Assembly (NCBI GenBank): GCA_013139435.1
Contig: WTAW01000187.1
Coordinates: 1 to 6,091 of the forward strand
Length of the DNA: 6,091 bases
Direction: 5' to 3'
DNA from: Candidatus Aminicenantota bacterium
Lineage (GTDB): Bacteria > Acidobacteriota > Aminicenantia > Aminicenantales > Aminicenantaceae
Below, piece by piece: positions 1-5,856 of the stretch. Under the pieces are notes generated by a model, which was not told the origin of the DNA, ran no database searches, and saw nothing but the letters and a program-made list of their open reading frames with translations. Within the stretch, counting starts at the first letter, position 1. Each line of letters starts with the position of its first letter. Made by a program: the position numbers and the translations under genes.

Positions 1-1077
1 AATGCTGGAGGCTATACAGCCATTGGAGGCAGTTCAACACTCCATTTCAGAGCATTTTACGTTCAGTATGACAACACACTCGAGGCTTACAGGGATCGAT
101 CGATGACGGAACTGAATTTCGAAAGCACATTCGACAATTCGGTTTATGGTATTTATGGCCTGTTGGATTTTCATCTCGCACCCACTCACACTTTGAAGAC
201 AAGTCTATCGCTTAAAAAGGATATCGCCCGCACTCAGGACGATGTCGATGAGCCATGGATAAAATATGACCAGGGGACTTATTCTCTGGGAATCGAGGAC
301 CATTTTTCGTTTTCTGAAAAGTGGCAGTTGATCGGAGGATTGAGTTTTGATCATCTGGAAAAATTTGAAGGTGGAAACACGTCCAAAATCAATCCTCTTA
401 TCGGAGTCAAATTCTCTCCTGTCGATCCTCTGGCACTCCATCTTTCTTTTTCTCGGAAATCCAAGTTCCCCTCCATGCGCTCTATGTATTCCAGCACATC
501 GGGCAATCCGGATCTTGTGAGTGAGGCAGGGAATAATTGGGAATTTGGCTTTACCTACAGTAAAGATTTTTATTTCACGGGTTCCGTGTTCTTTACTCGG
601 TTTAAGGACATGATCGATAGTGTCCGGCTTCCTGACAGGACACGCCGGTTTTTTAATATTGGAGAGGCCTATATCAACGGGATGGAAATGCAATTGCAGA
701 AGTCCTTACGCTGGATGAATGCCACGATCAATTACACCTATCTAGACCACAAGAATGTCACTGACGACCGGCCTCTCGATGCTCTTGCGAACCACAATCT
801 TAATTTTGATTGGGTCTTGTATCCGGTGAAAAATTTTCGTATCAGCTTTCTCGGAATGATCGCTTCCTCGTCATCCTGGTATGATTTCGGTTCTGGTGAG
901 CTTTTGGCTATCCCTTCCTTTGCCAGCTTGGATATCGTTGCGTCGTATCGTTGGGGGGTAATTGAGCCTTATATCAAAGCCACCAATATCTTTGACCAGT
1001 TTTATTATACAGAGCCTGGATATCCCTGGCGAGGACGCTACTTCGAATTTGGAATCAGAGTGGACGTACTACGCTAG
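1..1077 (+). CDS. TonB-dependent outer-membrane receptor, C-terminal part (5' end outside window)
   Basis: The frame is open from base 1 and gives 358 residues ending at TAG 1075-1077. The ATG at 103 is internal, because the 34 residues before it continue the same beta-barrel pattern. This is the C-terminal part of a TonB-dependent receptor, an outer-membrane barrel that imports siderophores, cobalamin, metals or glycans using TonB/ExbBD energy. Landmarks in partial numbering are the strand-and-loop stretch FSRKSKFPSMRSMY followed by GNPDLVSE (about 150-175), the conserved NIGEAYINGMEMQL (219-232), and the late-barrel block with KATNIFDQFYY and PGYPWRGRYFEFGI (about 326-352). Alternating hydrophobic residues and many aromatics fit antiparallel strands. 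The plug domain and TonB box are outside the window, so the substrate cannot be named. The last residues, VDVLR, lack the usual terminal Phe/Trp of barrel proteins. The gene converges on the membrane-protein gene, and their stop codons overlap. The family call is secure; the substrate is unknown. Confidence 0.93.
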   Translation, partial: NAGGYTAIGGSSTLHFRAFYVQYDNTLEAYRDRSMTELNFESTFDNSVYGIYGLLDFHLAPTHTLKTSLSLKKDIARTQDDVDEPWIKYDQGTYSLGIEDHFSFSEKWQLIGGLSFDHLEKFEGGNTSKINPLIGVKFSPVDPLALHLSFSRKSKFPSMRSMYSSTSGNPDLVSEAGNNWEFGFTYSKDFYFTGSVFFTRFKDMIDSVRLPDRTRRFFNIGEAYINGMEMQLQKSLRWMNATINYTYLDHKNVTDDRPLDALANHNLNFDWVLYPVKNFRISFLGMIASSSSWYDFGSGELLAIPSFASLDIVASYRWGVIEPYIKATNIFDQFYYTEPGYPWRGRYFEFGIRVDVLR

Positions 1078-1694
1078 CCGATGACTTGTGACAGGATCCA
1101 GATAATAAAAACAGTGACCACTGTCCCTGCGTAGGTCCAGTTGGGTTTCTTATCAGCGAATGCTCCGCTGGTGATTCCGAGCCTGAATCCCAATGGTACT
1201 GCTATCGCGGCGAGAATGGCCGTAAATGTACCGGCCACAAAAATGTGTCCGAGGACTTTGGACAATCCTCCACTCGTCCAGATGTCATAACGAATGATGT
1301 AGGTGATAACAAGGGCAAAAAGCACATTCCCCGAATAGGCGTTCAGTATCCCTGTGAGGCTATTTTTGATTACTGAGGTCTTTTCACTTTTCATCAACAC
1401 AGATGCCAAAACATCAAAGACTAGACCGACCATAAAAATACCGAGCAAGTGGCAGTAGAAAGGAGAAGCATTGGCAAGCTTGAAGAGGACTGCGACCACA
1501 CCGATAACTGTAGATGAGCCGGGTTTATTAACGATGCCTCTGGCAAAAGCAAGTATAAACAGAGCGATGACGGTCAGAAGCACAGAAAAATGGGGAATGT
1601 TGCTTGTGGATAAAACTTCTCCCATCATCACTTCGTTAATTCCCCAGAGTGAACCGAACAGGATGAACCATAACCAATTCTTAGGATTTCTCAT
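1074..1694 (-). CDS. Small polytopic membrane protein coupled to mobB (S-component-like, function unknown)
   Basis: This is a 206-residue integral membrane protein with six or seven hydrophobic segments, at about 6-26, 35-55, 60-78, 80-101, 113-133, 147-170 and 188-205. Polar residues lie in or next to them: N20/E21, K72, N75, H82, D94, N118 and N123. Size, helix number and buried polar residues resemble the substrate-binding S components of ECF-type vitamin or metal importers, but I recognise no specific family motif, so this is a resemblance only. The ATG start (1694-1692) overlaps the mobB stop by one base in TGATG, and a strong Shine-Dalgarno AAGGAGAAAAC lies just upstream inside the mobB 3' end. 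Translation is therefore probably coupled to mobB. The stop TAG (1076-1074) lies inside the stop region of the convergent receptor gene. Coupling suggests a role near molybdenum, tungsten or pterin cofactor supply, which is inference. No ATPase or EcfT partner is in the window. Confidence 0.85.
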   Translation of the reverse strand: MRNPKNWLWFILFGSLWGINEVMMGEVLSTSNIPHFSVLLTVIALFILAFARGIVNKPGSSTVIGVVAVLFKLANASPFYCHLLGIFMVGLVFDVLASVLMKSEKTSVIKNSLTGILNAYSGNVLFALVITYIIRYDIWTSGGLSKVLGHIFVAGTFTAILAAIAVPLGFRLGITSGAFADKKPNWTYAGTVVTVFIIWILSQVIG

Positions 1695-2347
1695 CAGTTT
1701 TCTCCTTCCTTAAAAAGGGATACAGTAATACGCTCTGGATTCTCTGTGATTCCTTCCAATGATTGAATCATTCCCAGTATAGCATTAGTGAAGATCTTCT
1801 GTACAAAATCGTTCATAGGAATTGAATCTCCATCAATATGAAGGGCGATCGACGATTTCCGTTTTATCACCGAGCCTTGGATTATGTCTGCGATCTGATT
1901 GATCTGATCAGGCAGGAACGCGGGTTTGTCCGTGTCGACATCAAAATCAGAGACAACTGCAAAAAGCTCTTCCGGAAGGCTCTCGATATTTTCGGAGATC
2001 CCTTTCTTGAGCACTTCGATTTTTTTGATCGTTTTATCCCCTTTAAAGCCTTCAACCAGAACGATATCAGGCCTCTCGAAGTGCTTTACAGCTATACTTT
2101 CAGGACTGGGTTGGTCCTGGTTGTGGATGAGCACTGATAATTGTTCAGGAGATGTCATGGATACAGCGTCGGCGCCAGCTTCGATAAAACTCCAGGAGTC
2201 TTTTCCATCGGTGTCGAGTTCAAAACCATGCGCACAGTGTTTGATGACAGCCACGGAATATCCTCTTTGTTTCAGCTCAGGGACCAGATGTGTGATCAAG
2301 TGCGTCTTTCCCGTGTTGGACTTTCCAACAAAAGCGAATATTTTCAT
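1694..2347 (-). CDS. mobB: Molybdopterin-guanine dinucleotide biosynthesis protein MobB with C-terminal extension
   Basis: MobB is a GTP-binding cytoplasmic accessory protein that works with MobA when GMP is attached to molybdopterin to make the bis-MGD cofactor of molybdo/tungsto-enzymes such as formate dehydrogenases and nitrate reductases. The 217 residues begin with the hallmark MKIFAFVGKSNTGKTHL. The Walker A loop is GKSNTGKT (8-15), followed by VIKHCAHGFELDTDGKDSW (34-52), where Asp45/Asp47 lie in the family's conserved switch-like segment, and by the Walker B-like VLVEGFKGDK (96-105). Residues after about 160 form an extra block, LHIDGDSIPMNDFVQKI...ILGMIQSLEGI (169-200), beyond the roughly 170-residue core typical of MobB. 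The ATG at 2347 is the only plausible start: an in-frame TAA lies 15 bases upstream, and no Shine-Dalgarno is visible. A sigma70-like promoter lies just upstream. The gene is coupled to the downstream membrane-protein gene. No mobA or molybdoenzyme gene is in the window. Confidence 0.93.
   Translation of the reverse strand: MKIFAFVGKSNTGKTHLITHLVPELKQRGYSVAVIKHCAHGFELDTDGKDSWSFIEAGADAVSMTSPEQLSVLIHNQDQPSPESIAVKHFERPDIVLVEGFKGDKTIKKIEVLKKGISENIESLPEELFAVVSDFDVDTDKPAFLPDQINQIADIIQGSVIKRKSSIALHIDGDSIPMNDFVQKIFTNAILGMIQSLEGITENPERITVSLFKEGEN
1697..1707 (-). promoter_or_regulatory. Shine-Dalgarno and coupled stop/start for the membrane-protein gene
   Basis: On the minus strand the mobB 3' end reads AAGGAGAAAAC followed by TGATG. 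The GGAG core sits about 7 bases before the ATG of the membrane-protein gene, and it is read through as the last mobB codons (Lys-Glu-Gly-Glu-Asn-stop). It is the only strong ribosome binding site among the minus-strand genes here. It fixes the start at 1694 and supports stop/restart translation. Confidence 0.8.
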
Positions 2348-2384
2348 AAGATTAGAATCATTTTACTGGATAGTGTGAAAAAAT

Positions 2385-2413
2385 TGTATATCACAGCCCC
2401 TATCACTTGTCAA
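2385..2413 (-). promoter_or_regulatory. Sigma70-type promoter for mobB and the membrane-protein gene
   Basis: On the minus strand a perfect -35 TTGACA (2413-2408) is followed by a 17-base spacer and TATACA (2390-2385); the overlapping TACAAT (2388-2383) is a 5/6 match with a 19-base spacer. Transcription would start near 2376-2378, leaving a leader of about 30 bases before the mobB ATG. It lies in the 78-bp gap between the transporter stop and mobB. The inverted pair TGTGA/TCACA (2374-2378 and 2391-2395) flanks the -10 and could be an operator, though it is short. Confidence 0.6.
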
Positions 2414-2425
2414 ATTCAGTATCAT

Positions 2426-3742
2426 TTATATGAGGGCCTTCTTACAGGGGATGATGAGATAAGTGTTGGCGCAGAGTCGTCCGATAGCCAGTGCTATGGT
2501 TGCAGCGATGGCGCCTATTGGATTGAACACGGCGATGGCCACAAACAAAATGGTAAAAATGGCGACAACTTCTATGGATGTGGCGATTGTGATAGGTGTT
2601 GTTTTCCCGTTCTTTACGAGAAGAGCTCTCTGGAAAGAAATGAGCACTGTAAGGCCGGGGAGAAGGAATAAGATTTGTGCGGGCAGGCGAGCGAAATGAG
2701 TCAATTCCAAAGAGAGTCCTGAAACCTTATAGAACCAGATGTAGGAGAGAGGCGTAAAGGTGATGAGAGAAAGCGCTCCCACCACTGCAATTCCCAGAAA
2801 CAGGGCAAAATTACGCAGTTTCTCAAAGTGCTCGTTGTTTTCACCCAATAGAGCTATCCCGACTTCCTGAAAAGAGAGGCCCATGCTTCTGAATAAAAAC
2901 ACAAGAGAACTTATCACAGGGAGCACAGCCAGTGATTCGATGGACATGCGGCTCTGTCCCATAAAAAAGGTCACCATGGGGTGAACACCCAGCCCCAATA
3001 TGGAAGTTAGTGCGAGCGGATAATAGAATTTGGTGATGTATCTGTAGCTTAAAGGTTTTTCTGTTTCTGTGCTTTGTTCTTCAGAAACAAGTTGTTTCAC
3101 CGATCGGTGTGCCATGATGCGGCTGGCAATGGCCTCAGCGCACACGGCCAATGACAGAGAGAGCGTACCAACCGTCGCTCCGTTAAGAGGGAAGAAAAGA
3201 TAACAGGCCAAAGCTGTGCATGATATTATTGTCAATCGGATCACTGTTCCGTAAGCGACTCGACGTGTGAGGTTGCTACGGATCAAGATGCCTTGGTAGA
3301 AGCGTCTATACCCTATGGCTCCCGGCCAGGGGATGAGGAGGATACAGGCTTGATGAGTCAGGCGGGCGACATTTTCAGGAAGTCCGATCAAGCGCTGCAT
3401 GATGAAATAAAAGACAGGTGGGGTAATGAAAATAAGCATGATGAGAGTGCATATGGCTATTAAAGTCAAAGAAAAATTTCTCAGTTTGATGTAGGAATCG
3501 CGATTTTTCACTAGGGCAGTGGAGGCGCTCATGAGCATGATAATCGGAGCTTCGATGAGCACGCCAAAAGAGAAGGCCACGCCAAAAGCTGCCAGGTTGA
3601 ATTTGGGATCCATGAGCCTGGCAATGATTGCTGCAAGAATAGGCCCTTCTGCAGCCATCATCAACCACGTTGCTGCCAATGGTACCCAAAAGATAAAGAT
3701 CTTTTTATATGTAAGGGATTCTTTTTCAGCGATCATAGCCAT
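2426..3742 (-). CDS. MOP-superfamily polytopic transporter, MATE/ANKH-like
   Basis: This is a membrane protein of 438 residues with about 12 hydrophobic segments and no signal peptide. It shows an internal duplication: an N-half block runs from WVPLAATWLMM (19-29) to KLRNFSL (86-92), and a C-half block from YYPLALTSILG (240-250) to KLRNFAL (308-314). The two PL-to-LRNF distances differ by one residue. This two-bundle layout is that of MATE and other MOP-superfamily exporters and flippases. The C-half (FYYPLALT, HPMVTFF, ESLAVLP) also recalls, from memory, the eukaryotic ANKH family linked to pyrophosphate/ATP/citrate export. The substrate is not deducible. The start is uncertain: ATG 3742 is used here; ATG 3736 and TTG 3757 are in frame, an in-frame TGA lies at 3772-3770, and none has a clear Shine-Dalgarno. 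The gene lies 42 bp downstream of the SGNH/TPR gene with no visible terminator, so they are probably co-transcribed. The mobB promoter follows its stop. Confidence 0.85.
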   Translation of the reverse strand: MAMIAEKESLTYKKIFIFWVPLAATWLMMAAEGPILAAIIARLMDPKFNLAAFGVAFSFGVLIEAPIIMLMSASTALVKNRDSYIKLRNFSLTLIAICTLIMLIFITPPVFYFIMQRLIGLPENVARLTHQACILLIPWPGAIGYRRFYQGILIRSNLTRRVAYGTVIRLTIISCTALACYLFFPLNGATVGTLSLSLAVCAEAIASRIMAHRSVKQLVSEEQSTETEKPLSYRYITKFYYPLALTSILGLGVHPMVTFFMGQSRMSIESLAVLPVISSLVFLFRSMGLSFQEVGIALLGENNEHFEKLRNFALFLGIAVVGALSLITFTPLSYIWFYKVSGLSLELTHFARLPAQILFLLPGLTVLISFQRALLVKNGKTTPITIATSIEVVAIFTILFVAIAVFNPIGAIAATIALAIGRLCANTYLIIPCKKALI

Positions 3743-3784
3743 CAAGTTTAATGGCAAATGATAGAAGAATCAAAGGTTTTTTAA

Positions 3785-5728
3785 TCAAGGATTTTTGATC
3801 AATGCATAGTTTTCAAGATGACGACGGGCCGTTTCATTGTCAGGGCTTAATCGCAGAGCCTCAGAAAAATGTTTAATCGCCTCATCTTTTTTTTCTGTTT
3901 TTTTCAGAACCACCCCCAAGTTGATATGGGCTTCTACGAGATAAGGATTAATGCCTAAGGACTTAAGAAAGTAGTCAATGGCTTCATTATACTTTCCTTC
4001 ATAAACTAGTAGGGCCCCCAGATTATTGTTCACATCCGCAAAATTCGGTACGGTATTCAAGACAATCTGCCAGTGCGCTATAGATTTGTCATATTCACCG
4101 CGCTCTCTGTGAAATTCTGCAAAATTGTTATGGAGTATCCAGTCATCCGGTCTTTTTTCAAGAGCTCTTTCATAAACTTGCTGAACCAGATCTAGAACCT
4201 TTGGCGTGAGAAAGTTCTTTAATTGAGTCATTCGCTCTAAAATCTTTTTTTTGAGCATATCATGATCGATCTGATTCGTAAAGGGTGGGCGGGTGATTCT
4301 TTCCAATACACGACCGAGGATCTTGTTAAGATCCCACATTGTAAAAGCGAGGAGAGAGGCATATCTGTCTTGAGAAAGAAGTAATATTCCTCCTGAAGTT
4401 GGTGATCGAAAATCTTCAGGAAGAATGGCGCGGACCTGTGAAAATACGGACTCTGCAAGGAGATAGTTACCGAAAAAGTTCATATGGACGTGTTCATAGA
4501 ACAACTCTTCCCCAGGGATGTCGGAGGAAGCTCTCTGATTCTCTTCAAAAGAACGTTCCGCATCTACAAGATAAACACCATCGTTTTCTCTGTGTAAAGC
4601 ACTTTCACGAATGATTCTGTTGATCTGTGTATCTGCACGGAATCGCAGTGCATCCCTATCCCTGGCTTTTATATAGTATTCCTGCGCCTCCTCATATCTG
4701 TTCAACTGCATATAACACCTTGCCAGCCGAAAGTGTAAGTCCGCATAATGGTCATCAATTTGACCGGCCTGGAGATACCTGTCGGCCGCTTCAGCATACC
4801 TGCCTTCTGCCTCGAGCTCAGTTCCTGCTTTGTAGTATCCTTCCCAATCCACCCTCTGAGCTTCACTGAGATCCTGTCTATGCATAGAAGCAAATGGAGC
4901 ATTATCTTTAAGATTTGTGGCCACTGTACATACAATCACCTTAGCACCTGAATCACACCCTGTGTCGATAATATCGTCAAGATTTCTTTCGAAGTGTGTA
5001 TACACCTTCTCGAGCCGTGGGTCATTTAAGGGAACTCGATTTTCTAGAAACATCTCCATGCCTCTCCATACTCTGTTTTTTTGTTCCTTGCTTAACAGAT
5101 TCTGGACAAGGCTATCGAGCAATTGACCTATCTTCAAAGATTTTACCCACAAACTCGCTCGGATCATTGCAAGGTTTGGAGAAAAAGACTGGAAGATTGT
5201 TCCCGCTCCAAAAGGCCCAACCACTTCATTGTTGCCGAGATAGACTATGAAAAGGTCAGGTTTAAGTTTTGCGGAGTCTTTTGTGATCTCGTGGACAACG
5301 TGGGAGTTAATGGCCACCATAGCCGTATTGATAATTTCAAACTTTCTGTTCGGATAATGATGATACAACATCTGCTCAAGTATTCTGGCAAAGTTGAATG
5401 AATAGTCCGGTTCGCCCTTGGCTGCAGAACCGCCCAGCACAAAAATGCGATATGTTCCTTCGGGCTTCTCTGCCGGAATGGAATTGAGAAAGGGGTGTCG
5501 TGCAAGTTGAGGTGGGAAAAAACGCCAGCCATATCTTTGGTTGCTCAAATAGATATTGTTTTTTTTATTTTTGATAAAGTAGCTCGTGGGATAACCGACT
5601 CCAGCTGAACGCAATCCTAGTTCAATCCCAACAAGGATGAGAAAGGGAACAACCGTCATTGAAACGACAGCATATAGCCACTTGTGTTTGAGTCGACGGT
5701 GTTTCCTGACAGTCTTTTGGGATTCCAT
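3785..5728 (-). CDS. Membrane-anchored SGNH-hydrolase-like protein with internal and C-terminal TPR repeats
   Basis: This protein has 647 residues from ATG 5728. A basic N-terminus (KHRRLKHK) precedes one transmembrane helix (about 18-37), so it is a type II-style anchor with the rest probably outside the cytoplasm. An SGNH/GDSL fold follows: block I FVLGGSAAKGEP (96-107, nucleophile Ser101), block II INTAMVAINSHVV (132-144), block III YLGNNEVVGPFGAG (163-176), and the last block FYEHVHMNFFGNYLLA (410-425) with Glu412 and His415 at the DxxH positions. A TPR-like pair (about 296-360) is inserted between blocks III and IV. Three regular 34-residue TPRs close the protein (528-561, 562-595, 596-629). 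SGNH enzymes are esterases or acyl-transferring enzymes on lipids, glycans and peptidoglycan; TPRs bind partner proteins. The substrate is unknown. A TTG start at 5767 (660 aa) is possible but less likely; neither start has a Shine-Dalgarno. The transporter gene follows after 42 bp. Confidence 0.88.
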   Translation of the reverse strand: MESQKTVRKHRRLKHKWLYAVVSMTVVPFLILVGIELGLRSAGVGYPTSYFIKNKKNNIYLSNQRYGWRFFPPQLARHPFLNSIPAEKPEGTYRIFVLGGSAAKGEPDYSFNFARILEQMLYHHYPNRKFEIINTAMVAINSHVVHEITKDSAKLKPDLFIVYLGNNEVVGPFGAGTIFQSFSPNLAMIRASLWVKSLKIGQLLDSLVQNLLSKEQKNRVWRGMEMFLENRVPLNDPRLEKVYTHFERNLDDIIDTGCDSGAKVIVCTVATNLKDNAPFASMHRQDLSEAQRVDWEGYYKAGTELEAEGRYAEAADRYLQAGQIDDHYADLHFRLARCYMQLNRYEEAQEYYIKARDRDALRFRADTQINRIIRESALHRENDGVYLVDAERSFEENQRASSDIPGEELFYEHVHMNFFGNYLLAESVFSQVRAILPEDFRSPTSGGILLLSQDRYASLLAFTMWDLNKILGRVLERITRPPFTNQIDHDMLKKKILERMTQLKNFLTPKVLDLVQQVYERALEKRPDDWILHNNFAEFHRERGEYDKSIAHWQIVLNTVPNFADVNNNLGALLVYEGKYNEAIDYFLKSLGINPYLVEAHINLGVVLKKTEKKDEAIKHFSEALRLSPDNETARRHLENYALIKNP

Positions 5729-5850
5729 AATAATTTTGTTTTTATATTGTTCCCTTGGTTTGTCCAAAAATTCTGTATCGAATGCCTATTCTCGCATCGC
5801 AGCTAAAAATGAAATTTTTTAGCCATCTGTATAAATTTAATCCCAGTATT
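5729..5850. other. AT-rich intergenic spacer with small hairpin
   Basis: These 122 bp separate the aldo/keto reductase stop from the SGNH/TPR start. The region is AT-rich with no ORF of its own. It holds an 8-bp inverted repeat, GCTAAAAA (5802-5809) and TTTTTAGC (5816-5823), around a 6-base loop. The stem is weak (six of eight pairs are A-T), and no T-run follows on the minus strand, so it is not a classical terminator. It probably contains the promoter of the SGNH/TPR gene. Confidence 0.5.
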
Positions 5851-5856
5851 TTACAG
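5828..5856 (-). promoter_or_regulatory. Weak candidate promoter for the SGNH/TPR and transporter genes
   Basis: On the minus strand TATACA (5833-5828) lies 17 bases after CTGTAA (5856-5851), which matches TTGACA at only 3 of 6 places and includes the upstream stop codon. The hexamer and spacing equal those of the better mobB promoter. The leader would be about 95 bases and would contain the hairpin at 5802-5823. The call is tentative. Confidence 0.2.

Noticed and set aside
205..693. 162-codon open frame on the minus strand
   Set aside because: It lies wholly antisense to the receptor gene, has no recognisable domain, and its composition follows from the codons of the real gene.
1111..1124. 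Inverted repeat ACAGTG-AC-CACTGT near the convergent junction
   Set aside because: It lies inside the membrane-protein coding sequence, has a 2-base spacer that cannot form a normal loop, and lacks a T-run. It is not supported as a terminator.
2374..2395. TGTGA/TCACA pair as a CRP-type operator
   Set aside because: The arms are 12 bases apart instead of the 6 expected for CRP/FNR-type sites. It is kept only as a generic inverted repeat at the promoter.
2380..2425. Possible intrinsic terminator after the transporter gene, suggested by a T-run on the minus strand
   Set aside because: No GC-rich stem precedes the run. The T-run lies just downstream of the -10 hexamer and is better explained as promoter sequence.
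1926..2671. Two overlapping plus-strand open frames of 150 and 176 codons across mobB and the transporter 3' end
   Set aside because: They are antisense to well-recognised genes, cross the intergenic promoter, and show cysteine-rich, low-order sequence typical of shadow frames.
3768..3790. Near-direct repeat AATCAAAGG / AATCAAGG between the SGNH/TPR and transporter genes
   Set aside because: There are only two short imperfect copies in AT-rich sequence across a stop codon, with no further copies, so this is most likely chance.
3784..3799. Small hairpin ATCAA/TTGAT at the end of the SGNH/TPR gene as a terminator
   Set aside because: It has a five-pair AT-rich stem within the last codons and the stop, and no T-run follows on the minus strand.
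5741..5746. TATAAA on the minus strand as the -10 of the SGNH/TPR gene
   Set aside because: It is only 12 bases before the preferred ATG, which would leave almost no leader, and no acceptable -35 lies at the right distance.
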